Below, one piece after another: positions 16,868-24,804 of a stretch of DNA of 64,000 nucleotides (the stretch's first letter is position 1; the number at the start of each line of letters is the position of its first letter). The notes beneath the pieces are model-generated. The model made no database searches and had not been told where the DNA came from. It worked only from the letters and a program-made list of their open reading frames with translations. This stretch comes from Candidatus Binatia bacterium (GTDB lineage: Bacteria > Desulfobacterota > Binatia > UBA12015): positions 248,001-312,000 of the forward strand of contig JAQWRY010000001.1 of the NCBI GenBank assembly GCA_029243485.1, in the 5' to 3' direction. Made by a program: the position numbers and the translations under genes.

Positions 16868-17773
16868 TCAATTCCTAGGCCGGTCGAATGGATTCGGGTA
16901 CTCGATTGCCGTCCGAAAGGCCCCCTCCATCTCGGAAAAAGCGGCTTCGGTGTCCCAGATACCCGTCGATGCGATGATCTCGCGCTCGACCGTGTGATTG
17001 GCAAACAGGCTGATTTTCCCGTTCCCCGCCCCGATCACCCGGCGGGTCAGCCACCCCGACGCTGCGCTGGCCAGGTACAAGACGGGCGGCACGACGTTCT
17101 CCGGGGCCATCCGCGCGTTCGAGGGGTCGTATTGGTTCAGGGCCTTGCCCCCACCGATCCCCATGGTCATCCGGGTGGTCGCGATCGGCCCGATGCAGTT
17201 GGCCGTGACTCCGTACCGTCCGAGGGAGTTTGCGCACGACATCGTGAGGCCGACGATCCCCATCTTGGCGGCCGCGTAGTTGGGCTGGCTCGGCGCTCCG
17301 TACAGACCGGCCCCCGACGTGAAGTTGATGAGGCGGTACTCTCCACCCTTGTTCTCACGCCAATGGGCCGACGCATGACGGGTGGTGTTGAACGTCCCGT
17401 TCAGGTGCACGTCGATGACCGCGCTCCAGTCCGCCTCGGTCATGTTGAAGATCATCTTGTCGCGAACGATGCCCGCGCTGTTCACGAGGATGTCCATTCG
17501 GCCGAACGCGTCGACCGCGGACCGAATGAGCTGCTCCGACGCCGCGTAGTCCGTGACGTCGGTGTGGTCCGCCCGGGCGACCCCTCCCGCGTCTCGGATC
17601 CGCGCGGCCACCTCATCCGCGGGCCCCTGGTCCACACCGTTGCCGTCCATCCCGACGCCGAGGTCGCTCACGACGACGCTCGCCCCCTCGGCCGCCAATC
17701 CCTCGGCGACGGCGGCACCAATTCCGCGTCCCGCTCCCGTTACGATCGCCACCCGCCCGTCCAGTCGTCCCAT
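16868..17773 (-). CDS. short-chain dehydrogenase, 17-beta-HSD4/FabG-like
   Basis: 301 residues. VAIVTGAGRGIGAAVAEG binds the cofactor, VVVSDLGVGMDGNGVDQG is the insertion typical of the (3R)-hydroxyacyl-CoA dehydrogenase branch of 17-beta-HSD4, and ILVNSAGIV and PNYAAAKMGIVGL carry the active site (Tyr-x-x-x-Lys). The likely reaction is NAD-dependent oxidation of a 3-hydroxyacyl-CoA in beta-oxidation of a fatty or steroid side chain. It starts at ATG 17773, diverging from the outer-membrane protein across a 211-base spacer that contains repeat A2. Confidence 0.85.
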   Translation of the reverse strand: MGRLDGRVAIVTGAGRGIGAAVAEGLAAEGASVVVSDLGVGMDGNGVDQGPADEVAARIRDAGGVARADHTDVTDYAASEQLIRSAVDAFGRMDILVNSAGIVRDKMIFNMTEADWSAVIDVHLNGTFNTTRHASAHWRENKGGEYRLINFTSGAGLYGAPSQPNYAAAKMGIVGLTMSCANSLGRYGVTANCIGPIATTRMTMGIGGGKALNQYDPSNARMAPENVVPPVLYLASAASGWLTRRVIGAGNGKISLFANHTVEREIIASTGIWDTEAAFSEMEGAFRTAIEYPNPFDRPRN

Positions 17774-17844
17774 GGACGAAAACGTAGCCCACGCCTCCCC
17801 GTCCGGCCACGACCGCCCCCCTGCGACTCGGCCCGCCCGACGGC

Positions 17845-17898
17845 GAGACGCGAGCTGATGTGCACGACCGGGGCACGGGGGGGGGCTGTCGGCCGAAA
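17845..17898 (+). repeat. dispersed repeat family A, copy A2
   Basis: The core at 17860-17881 (GTGCACGACCGGGGCACGGG) differs from A1 by one base. The flanks also match A1: GAGACG...GCTGATG before, and CTGTCGGCCGAAA after. The copy lies in the divergent spacer 103 bases before the GTG of the outer-membrane protein gene and points toward it. Confidence 0.65.
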
Positions 17899-17984
17899 TC
17901 AGTCGAAGCTCCCAGTGCCGCCTCAGACCTGCAGGATGGTGGGGCCCCATTAAAGGCCCGGTCGCCAGCGCCCGAAAAACCTTC

Positions 17985-18848
17985 GTGACCGTTTTGCGCC
18001 TGCATTCATGGATCCTCGCCCTCGGCGTTGCGATCGCGATCGCGATCGCGCCGGCAGCTGAGGCCGAGGAGATTACAGAGGACATCGAAGCTGCGGGAGG
18101 AACCGCGCAGCGCAACCTCACCGCCAACCTGCCTCTGTTCAAGTCGATCGCCGGCGAGCGTCAGGACGAGCTTCCGCTCCCGGTCGGCGTGAACTTCGCC
18201 TACATGCACACCTGGGACAAGCTCGAGATCACGCGACTCGACGCGAGCCTGGGAGGTGCGACGATCCCAGTTCCTCCATCGGACTTGAGCGATGTCAAAG
18301 TGTCGACCGACAGCTTCACCGGCACAATCGACATCTGGATCCTGCCCTTCCTCGATCTGTACATGGTCGGTGGCTACAGCCAAGGCAACGCGGACATCAC
18401 CGTCAGCATCCCGAATCTGCTTCCCCGACTCGACGTCGAAGTTCCCTACGAAGTGTGGACGTGGGGTGGCGGCGGCATCCTCACCGGCGGGTGGGACCGC
18501 TACATCGGCCTCGTGAACCTCACCTACACGGTGAGCAGCGTCGACGTGATCGACTCCAAGGTGGGCAGTCTGCTGGTGTCACCTCGAGTCGGCGTTCGCG
18601 CCGGCCACGACGGCATCGAGGGCGTCCTCATCGTCGGAGCGAACTACATGTCGATCTCTCAGAACGTCTTCGGCAGCTACGACCTCGGCCCGCTCGCGGT
18701 CGGATACGACCTCGACATCCGCGAGGCCGATGCGTGGAACGGCTCGATCGGGGTGAACATCGATTTCTGGAAACACCTGAACCTCCTCGTCGAGGGAGGT
18801 ATCGGCACCCGCCGGTCCGTTCTAGCCTCGCTCATCGCGCGGTTCTGA
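17985..18848 (+). CDS. outer-membrane beta-barrel protein of unknown function
   Basis: 287 residues with a signal peptide (ILALGVAIAIAIAPAAEA) and amphipathic strands such as VGVNFAYMHTWDKLEI, LDLYMVGGYSQGNADITV and GVLIVGANYMSI. It ends in Phe (SLIARF), the terminal aromatic expected for BamA-assembled barrels. The spacing and length suit a 12-stranded barrel, and I could not assign a specific family. The start is GTG 17985; no in-frame ATG precedes the signal peptide. Confidence 0.6.
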   Translation: MTVLRLHSWILALGVAIAIAIAPAAEAEEITEDIEAAGGTAQRNLTANLPLFKSIAGERQDELPLPVGVNFAYMHTWDKLEITRLDASLGGATIPVPPSDLSDVKVSTDSFTGTIDIWILPFLDLYMVGGYSQGNADITVSIPNLLPRLDVEVPYEVWTWGGGGILTGGWDRYIGLVNLTYTVSSVDVIDSKVGSLLVSPRVGVRAGHDGIEGVLIVGANYMSISQNVFGSYDLGPLAVGYDLDIREADAWNGSIGVNIDFWKHLNLLVEGGIGTRRSVLASLIARF

Positions 18849-18879
18849 GCCGCCGCCCCGGCGTGCTAGGGCGCTTGGG

Positions 18880-20274
18880 ATGGCTGGGCCAGGAAGTCGC
18901 CCCACCCGGGCCCAACGCGCAGGTCTCGTCCTTCTCGGGCTCCTGCTTCCGCTGCTCCTCCTCGAGGTCGGCCTCCGCATCAGCGGGGCGTTCTGGACCC
19001 GGTCGCAGGACCGAGCGAACACCGCCCGGCTCGACGACGACGGCGCCATCCGCGTCCTGTGTCTCGGCGAGTCCACGACGGCCTACGGGTATCCGGCGGT
19101 CCTCGAGCGGATCCTGAACGAAGGACAGCCCGTACCTCCCTATCGCGTGTTCAACGAAGGCATCGCCGGAACTACGACCGACCAGATCCTCGAACGCCTC
19201 CCCGGCCTCCTCGATCGCTACGAGCCCGATGTCGTCGTCTCGATGATGGGGATTAACGACCCGAAGGACGCACCGGTCCGCGGTCTCGGCACGATGCTCT
19301 CGAGCCTGCGCGTGGTCGAGCTCTACCGGCTTCTGAGCGAACACCTCGGCGACCGCTGGTCGGGAATCGGCGGCGGTCCCGTCATGGCAGAGACTCCCGA
19401 GGCACCCGGCCTGCTCGCCGAAGCGGAGGACCGCCTCGGAGAGGGCGACCTTTCCGAGGCCCACGCTCTCGTCCGTCGAGCCACGGAAACCGCGCCGCGT
19501 TCCTACGACGCGTGGCGCCTGCGAATCCAGATCGAGGGCGCGCAGGGACTTCGCGACCGGAGCGCCCTTCTCGAGCCGGCGAACTCCGCTCTCGGCAAGC
19601 GACTCGCGGCGACACCAACCGACCTGGCCACGAGGCTCACCCTCGCCCGGCTCCATCTCGACGTTCGTGCCTACGACGAAACCCGCGCCCTCTTGCTCGA
19701 TGCGCCTTCCCCCGCTCCGGAACATCAGCGATGGCGACGACTCCTCGCTGCCGCGTATGAGTTCCCTTCGCGCGAAGCAGCCCAACGTGCCGACTGGGAC
19801 ACAGCCGTGGCGGAGCTCGAAGCGGGGCTCGCCAAACTTCCGACCGACGCCACGCTGATCCGCGCCGAGTTCCGCGATCGCATCGCACGCAGCGAAGAGG
19901 CCCGCGGAGACTCGGCTGCAGCCGAACACCACACGACCGCCGCACGCGAGTTGCGCGGTCGGCTCGACCACTCGTTCACAGCGAGAAGCTACCGCACGCT
20001 CTACGACTCGCTTCGAGACCGCCGCGTGCAGCTCGTTGCCTCCCAGTACCCCGGCCGCTCGATCGACGAGGTGAAGGAGATGCTCGACGGTGCTCCGGAC
20101 GTCGTCTTCGTGGACAACGCGGCTTCGTTCCGCGAGGCCATCGACCGTCATGGATTCTGGCGCGTCTACGAGGATGAGTTTGCAGGCGACTTCGGGCACA
20201 TGACCGAGCTGGGCAAGGAGATCCTCGCCCGCCGCGTCGCCGACGGCGTTCGCGCCGCCGCGCCCCAGTCCTGA
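18880..20274 (+). CDS. membrane-anchored SGNH/GDSL hydrolase with a helical-repeat insertion
   Basis: 464 residues. A membrane anchor (LVLLGLLLPLLLLEVGL) is followed by the GDSL-like block I VLCLGESTTAYG with the nucleophilic Ser, block III VVSMMGINDPKD with the oxyanion Asn, and block V DFGHMTELG with the Asp-x-x-His pair near the C-terminus. Between blocks III and V lies an insert of about 200 residues of TPR-like helices (LAEAEDRLGEGDLSEAHALV, LTLARLHLDVRAYDETRAL). SGNH enzymes of this arrangement act on acylated sugars or peptides in the periplasm. It starts at ATG 18880 and ends at a strong terminator. Confidence 0.8.
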   Translation: MAGPGSRPTRAQRAGLVLLGLLLPLLLLEVGLRISGAFWTRSQDRANTARLDDDGAIRVLCLGESTTAYGYPAVLERILNEGQPVPPYRVFNEGIAGTTTDQILERLPGLLDRYEPDVVVSMMGINDPKDAPVRGLGTMLSSLRVVELYRLLSEHLGDRWSGIGGGPVMAETPEAPGLLAEAEDRLGEGDLSEAHALVRRATETAPRSYDAWRLRIQIEGAQGLRDRSALLEPANSALGKRLAATPTDLATRLTLARLHLDVRAYDETRALLLDAPSPAPEHQRWRRLLAAAYEFPSREAAQRADWDTAVAELEAGLAKLPTDATLIRAEFRDRIARSEEARGDSAAAEHHTTAARELRGRLDHSFTARSYRTLYDSLRDRRVQLVASQYPGRSIDEVKEMLDGAPDVVFVDNAASFREAIDRHGFWRVYEDEFAGDFGHMTELGKEILARRVADGVRAAAPQS

Positions 20275-20278
20275 GCCC

Positions 20279-20324
20279 TCAACGATAGCAGGCCGCGTCG
20301 AGAGACGCGGCCTGCTGTCGTTGA
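20279..20324. terminator. bidirectional hairpin terminator
   Basis: The 21-base arms at 20279-20299 and 20304-20324 pair with one mismatch around a GAGA tetraloop. It lies between the convergent SGNH hydrolase and pilin remnant, 5 bases after the hydrolase stop. It is the most stable hairpin I noticed in the window. Confidence 0.8.
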
Positions 20325-20399
20325 ATCCACGCCGAAGTCGAGAGGGGGGAGACCTGGCGCGGATCCATCGGGGGATGGAAGGGTGGGAAGGGAGGCGAC

Positions 20400-20777
20400 T
20401 TACGGCGCGTCCTGGAGACCGCCGTTCGCGGAGTCCCAGTTGAACGTCTTGTCGCCATTGGTGTGGTCCGCAACAGCCGTGAAGAAGGTTCCGGCCGGTG
20501 TGACCGTGAGGTTCACGCCCGGGGATTGTGCGAACCCGGTGAGACTGGCCACGTCCGAGGTGTAGGCCGCGTTCGCTGCGACGTAGGCTTCCTGCGCCGT
20601 TGCCATGTTCCGGATGTCCGACGAAAAACGCGCGTTGAAGCCCTGGGCTCGGTAGGCCGAGAACTGCGAAATCGCGATTGCCGCGAGAATGCCGATGATG
20701 GCGACGAACACCAACAATTCGAGCAGCGTGCCAGCCGCCCCACGAATGACCCACTGCGTAAGCCGCGCCTGACTCAC
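20400..20777 (-). CDS. type IV pilin-like protein with an altered prepilin site
   Basis: 125 residues. The N-terminus reads VIRGAAGTLLELLVFVAIIG then ILAAIAISQFSAYR, clearly a type IV pilin/pseudopilin alpha-helix. The usual G|FTLIELL processing site is G|TLLELL here: the Phe1 codon is missing, so the conserved Glu is at mature position 4 and not 5, and the usual IAIPQF is IAISQF. The C-terminus (TAQEAYVAANAAYTSD, FTAVADHTNGDKTFNWDS) matches deltaproteobacterial pilins. No assembly gene is nearby. The start is probably GTG 20777. It may be nonfunctional. Confidence 0.65.
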   Translation of the reverse strand: MSQARLTQWVIRGAAGTLLELLVFVAIIGILAAIAISQFSAYRAQGFNARFSSDIRNMATAQEAYVAANAAYTSDVASLTGFAQSPGVNLTVTPAGTFFTAVADHTNGDKTFNWDSANGGLQDAP

Positions 20778-20826
20778 GAAGTCCGGATCGGCCCACGCCC
20801 GCGTGCCCCGTCGCGACCCAACGACT

Positions 20827-22050
20827 ATGGAATCCTCAGACGGCCCGGACCCCCTCATGACCCTCTCCCTGGAAGAACGAGTCGAGCGCCTGCGTCAGCG
20901 GCTGCGCGACGAAACCGAGATAGGTGCGGGCGAAGCCAACGTCGTGGTCTCCCCGTATCGGATCTGCCCGATCGGGGCGCACGTCGACCATCAGGGCGGC
21001 CCCGTACTCGGCACGGCAATCGACGCCGGAACCCTCCTGGCATTCGCGCCGTCGGGGTCGTCGGCCTGCCGCCTCCAGAGCACCAACTTCGAGGGCCAGT
21101 ACGAGACGGATCTGACGACGACCAAGAGCGCGCCGGAAGGCTGGGGCCGCTACTTCTGGGCGGCCGCCGCGACCCTAGGGACACGCACGCCCGCACCACT
21201 GCGCGGCATCGTCGGACGGGTCGAGGGCTCCCTGCCCGGCGGTGGGCTGAGTTCGTCGGCGTCGGTCGTACTGGCCTACCTCACGGCGATCGCCCATGAG
21301 AACGGGATCGAGCTCAGCCCTCAGGAGTTGGTGAACTTCGCGCGCCAGGCCGAGAACGAGTACGTGGGCGTGAAGTGCGGGATCCTCGACCCGGCCTGCA
21401 TCGTGGCATCAAAGCGCGACCATCTCGTTTCGATCGACACCCTCCAGTGCGAGTTCGAACCGATCCCGGGGGAAAAGGCCGCTTCCCAGAGCACGTTCCT
21501 CGTCGCGTTCTCCGGGGTCGATCGCAATCTGCGCCATACCGGCTTCAACGACCGCGTCGATCAGTGCCACGAGGCCGCACGACACCTGGGGCAGCTATGC
21601 GGAAATGCGGCCGCGGAGAAGCTCGGCGACCACATCGACGCGGTATTCGAAGAGCATCTGGACGCCCTCCCCTCCACCCTGCAGAAGCGCGCACGGCACT
21701 TTTTCGAGGAGCGGCACCGAGTCCGAGCAGGCGTCGAAACGTGGCGTAACGGCGACCTCGAGGGATTCGGACGCCTCATGAGCGATTCGTGCCGGAGCTC
21801 GATCGAGAACTTCGAAGTCGGCTCTCCGGAGATCGGCGCCCTGCACGAGCTCATCTGCAGAACGCCCGGGGTCTACGGAGCGCGGTTCAGCGGTGCCGGG
21901 TTCGGCGGCTGTGTCGTGGGGCTCGTCGCCGCCGACCGCGCGCAGGAATGCCTCGAACGCATCGAACGCGAGTACCGCCGCCTCGCGCCCGAGCTCACCT
22001 CGGCGTACGTATTCCTCGCCCAAAGCCGCGACGGGCTGAACGTTCGATGA
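20827..22050 (+). CDS. GHMP sugar kinase, galacturonokinase/galactokinase-like
   Basis: 407 residues that phosphorylate a sugar at C1. The signature PYRICPIGAHVDHQGG matches the substrate loop of plant galacturonokinase more closely than the bacterial galactokinase form GRxNLIGEHTDY. The ATP loop is SLPGGGLSSSASVVLAY (GHMP motif 2), and motif 3 is YGARFSGAGFGGCVVGL. The stop overlaps the ATG of a nucleotidyltransferase (ATGA), so the two products are made together. I infer a salvage route from free uronate or galactose to a nucleotide sugar. The alternative start ATG 20857 is possible. Confidence 0.8.
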   Translation: MESSDGPDPLMTLSLEERVERLRQRLRDETEIGAGEANVVVSPYRICPIGAHVDHQGGPVLGTAIDAGTLLAFAPSGSSACRLQSTNFEGQYETDLTTTKSAPEGWGRYFWAAAATLGTRTPAPLRGIVGRVEGSLPGGGLSSSASVVLAYLTAIAHENGIELSPQELVNFARQAENEYVGVKCGILDPACIVASKRDHLVSIDTLQCEFEPIPGEKAASQSTFLVAFSGVDRNLRHTGFNDRVDQCHEAARHLGQLCGNAAAEKLGDHIDAVFEEHLDALPSTLQKRARHFFEERHRVRAGVETWRNGDLEGFGRLMSDSCRSSIENFEVGSPEIGALHELICRTPGVYGARFSGAGFGGCVVGLVAADRAQECLERIEREYRRLAPELTSAYVFLAQSRDGLNVR

Positions 22051-22793
22051 ACATCCTCCTCCTCTGTGCGGGCTTCGGCACCCGCCTTGGTCCCGTCGCC
22101 AAGGGGCGACCCAAAGCCCTCCTCCCCATCGCGAAGAAACCGCTCGTCGAGCACCTCGTCGACCAGCTGGCGTCGACGGGTCTGGTCGACGACATCCACG
22201 TCGTCACGAACGCCCGCTTTGCCGACCAATTCGAAGAGTGGGCGACCAAGCTCCGAAACCGCGGACTGTCCGTCGTCGTCTCGAACGACGGCGCGACCGA
22301 GAATGAAAACCGACTTGGGGCCGTCGGCGACCTCGCCTTCGCCACCCACCGCAACGCTCTCCGCGGCCCCTTGCTCGTCGCGGCCGGCGACAATCTCTTC
22401 GACTTTCCCCTGGGCGACTTTCTTGGCGATCACGAGGCCAACCCGCGCACGCTCGTCGTCATGAAGCCCGAGTCCGACCCGGCGGCCCTTCGCCGTACCG
22501 GCGTCCCGGAGGTCGGGCCGGGAGGCCGCCTGCTGCGACTTCACGAAAAGCCGACCATCCCGCCGAGCCAGTACAGCTGCCCGGCGCTCTACATCTTCGA
22601 ACCGCACGCGCTCACGCTACTCGACACGTTCCTCGCCGAAGCGCCGAACACGGATGCACCGGGCCATTTCATCTCATGGCTCGCAGAGCGCGACGCCGTG
22701 TTCACCCACGAGATGAAGGGCGACCGCCTCGACATAGGCGACCCCGAGGGATACCGCGCTGCGGAGGCGTGGCTCCTCTCGCGCAAACCCTAG
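22047..22793 (+). CDS. sugar-1-phosphate nucleotidyltransferase
   Basis: 248 residues of the NTP-transferase fold. MNILLLCAGFGTRLGPVAKG is a variant of the GxGTRL(x)9PK nucleotide loop, with PKALLPIAKKPLVEHL completing it; VVAAGDNLFDFPL-type sequence (VAAGDNLF) carries a metal-binding Asp, and GHFISWLAE lies near the end. It lacks the C-terminal left-handed beta-helix, as in RmlA/GalU-short enzymes. The upstream kinase overlaps by 4 bases, so it probably uses that kinase's sugar-1-phosphate. It is convergent with the flavoprotein gene at 22803. Confidence 0.85.
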   Translation: MNILLLCAGFGTRLGPVAKGRPKALLPIAKKPLVEHLVDQLASTGLVDDIHVVTNARFADQFEEWATKLRNRGLSVVVSNDGATENENRLGAVGDLAFATHRNALRGPLLVAAGDNLFDFPLGDFLGDHEANPRTLVVMKPESDPAALRRTGVPEVGPGGRLLRLHEKPTIPPSQYSCPALYIFEPHALTLLDTFLAEAPNTDAPGHFISWLAERDAVFTHEMKGDRLDIGDPEGYRAAEAWLLSRKP

Positions 22794-22802
22794 TAGGGCC
22801 GC

Positions 22803-23948
22803 TCAGAGGAACGTGGTGTCGGTTTCCTGTCCGAGAAGAAGCCGACCCGTGAGTTCGTATGTGGTCGGTGCCACCATCATGTGCTGTGTCGCGACATGAA
22901 CGTCGCGGAACACCCGCTGCAGTTTCGAGGCACGGTGCACCGACGAGCCGCCGCCCAACTCGTACATCCGGTCCACGGCCTCCGCCGCAGATCGAGTCGC
23001 CCACGTCGTGGCGAGCCGTAGATCGCGTTTGCGGTCGACGGGAATCGGTCCACCCGCGGCGGCCGCTTCCGACGCAGCCGCGACGGTCTCGAACAGGAAC
23101 GCCCGCGCCGATCGTAGCCCCGCCTCCGCCTTCGCCACCTCACTCTGCGAGTGCGGCCGGTTCGCCAGGGGGCGAGTCGCTCCGGCCGGCGTCTTCGCAC
23201 CCGCGAGGTCCACCAACTCGCGGATCGCGGAACGGGCCAGACCCATGGCGACACCGGCGATCCCGAGCGCGAGCAACGCAAAGTTCGGGAACTGATACAG
23301 TGGACGATCCAGCGGGCGATCGACCGAAAGAGCCACGGCCCGGCCGCCCGGCACGAACACATTCTCCATCGCGAAGTCCGTCGAGCCCGTGCCGCACAGC
23401 CCCGAGACGTCCCACGTATCGAAGAACGCAATGTCGACCGCCGGTGCGAGAAGCAGATGCGGAATCGGCGCTCCGCTCGGGGCGGCCACCATCGTCCCGT
23501 CTCGGATCACCCGACAGCCACCCATGACCCAGTCGGCGTTCTGCGAACCCGAGCCCCACTGCCATCGACCGTTCACCCGGAAGCCGTCGCCCTCGCCTAC
23601 CGCCTCCCCTTGCGGCGCGAATACGCCGGCAAGAATTGTTTCCGGAGCGGCGAAGATGCATCGCGCTTCGGTTTCAGCCACGTACCCAAGCAGGCTCCCC
23701 GAGGTTGCGTAGATGAAGACACACCAGGCAGCGGACCCGTCGGCCTCCGCAAGAGCCTCTACAGTCTCCAACATCTGGGCGGGCGGTGCCTCGAGTCCAC
23801 CGTAGGCCTCGGGGACCAGGAGTCGACAGAACCCCTCCTCCGCGAATCGGCGTGCCAGATCTTCGGGGAGCCGGCGGGCGGCTTCGATCTCGGCGGCACG
23901 GTCCCGCAGAATCGGGGCGAGTGAGCGAGCGGCAGCGACGGTATCCAC
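22803..23948 (-). CDS. acyl-CoA dehydrogenase-fold flavoprotein, HsaA/group D monooxygenase-like
   Basis: 381 residues. LVPEAYGGLEAPPAQMLE and ADGSAAWCVFIYATSG are typical of the acyl-CoA-dehydrogenase-related monooxygenase group (HsaA, HpaC-dependent hydroxylases), as are VNGRWQWGSGSQNADWVMGG and the C-terminal VFRDVHVATQHMMVAPTTYE with its conserved His. These enzymes use reduced flavin supplied by a separate reductase to hydroxylate phenols such as the steroid seco-intermediate 3-HSA. It is a monooxygenase by homology; a true dehydrogenase role cannot be excluded. No flavin reductase is adjacent. Confidence 0.75.
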   Translation of the reverse strand: MDTVAAARSLAPILRDRAAEIEAARRLPEDLARRFAEEGFCRLLVPEAYGGLEAPPAQMLETVEALAEADGSAAWCVFIYATSGSLLGYVAETEARCIFAAPETILAGVFAPQGEAVGEGDGFRVNGRWQWGSGSQNADWVMGGCRVIRDGTMVAAPSGAPIPHLLLAPAVDIAFFDTWDVSGLCGTGSTDFAMENVFVPGGRAVALSVDRPLDRPLYQFPNFALLALGIAGVAMGLARSAIRELVDLAGAKTPAGATRPLANRPHSQSEVAKAEAGLRSARAFLFETVAAASEAAAAGGPIPVDRKRDLRLATTWATRSAAEAVDRMYELGGGSSVHRASKLQRVFRDVHVATQHMMVAPTTYELTGRLLLGQETDTTFL

Positions 23949-23969
23949 GGATTCGATTCCATAGCGCCC

Positions 23970-24794
23970 ATGAGCGGCTCGTACAAAGGTGTTAGAGGAC
24001 CATCACACATGCCTTCTTCCGACACGACGGCGGGCTTCGCTCGCGAGATCCACGTCACAGTGGAACCGCGGCGCGCAATCGGCGAGCTCGTCGACGACTT
24101 CCACCACTTCCGCGCCACGATCGAACATGACGGCAGGACGATCACGTCCGTCACCGGCGAGGCGCTCCGAATCCCGTGGGAGACCTGTGGTGGTTCCGTG
24201 GAGCCGCTGCGCGGGCTCGTCGGTGCACCACTCAAAGGCTCGATCCGTGAGGTCGCTCGGTTGGCGCCGGCCAAGTTGCAGTGCACACACCTGTACGATG
24301 CCGCCTGCGTTGCGGCGGCGCGCGCGGGTCGGGGTGCGGCCTCGACCGTGTACAGGGCGATCGTCCCCGACCGCGTTGACGGGAAGACGCGCGCGACTCT
24401 GCACCGGGACGGCGAGCTCCTACTCGAGTGGGATCTCGATGGCTACGGCATCGCCGGACCCGCGCCGTTTGCGGACCAGGTTCTCGTGGGCGGCAACTTC
24501 GCGGCGTGGGCCGAGAGCACCTTCGAGGCGGAGATAAGCGAAGGCGTTCTACTCCTGAATCGGGCCTGCATCATCGCGAGTGGCCGCAGAATAGATCTCG
24601 ATGATGCACCGCGCGCCATCGACGTGCCCGGAACGTCTCTGGGCGTGTGTCACACCTACTCGGCGGCACACGGCGAACGCTCACATCGAATCGTGGGATC
24701 GGCGCGCAACATCGCCCCGGCCGACGACGCGCGACGCGCAAGCCTCAACCCCACGCCGGCCGACATCCAGCACTTTCACAAGCGCCCCCGCTGA
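23970..24794 (+). CDS. DUF2889 family protein
   Basis: 274 residues. The DUF2889 pattern is visible in VDDFHHFRATIEHDGRTITS, VTGEALRIPWETCGG and CTHLYDAACVAAARA. The family is common in bacteria that degrade steroids and aromatics, and its function is unknown. The start ATG 23970 is near the divergent flavoprotein gene (22-base gap), so the two promoters overlap; this suggests co-regulation. An internal ATG at 24009 (MPSSDTTAGFAREIHV) is a possible shorter start. Confidence 0.75.
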   Translation: MSGSYKGVRGPSHMPSSDTTAGFAREIHVTVEPRRAIGELVDDFHHFRATIEHDGRTITSVTGEALRIPWETCGGSVEPLRGLVGAPLKGSIREVARLAPAKLQCTHLYDAACVAAARAGRGAASTVYRAIVPDRVDGKTRATLHRDGELLLEWDLDGYGIAGPAPFADQVLVGGNFAAWAESTFEAEISEGVLLLNRACIIASGRRIDLDDAPRAIDVPGTSLGVCHTYSAAHGERSHRIVGSARNIAPADDARRASLNPTPADIQHFHKRPR

Positions 24795-24804
24795 GACCGC
24801 TAGA

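Noticed and set aside
18030-18050. Iterated palindrome GCGATCGC in the outer-membrane protein gene
   Set aside because: It codes for the Ala-Ile repeat of a signal peptide and is a natural result of GC-rich codons; no sign of a regulatory or HIP1-like element elsewhere in the window.
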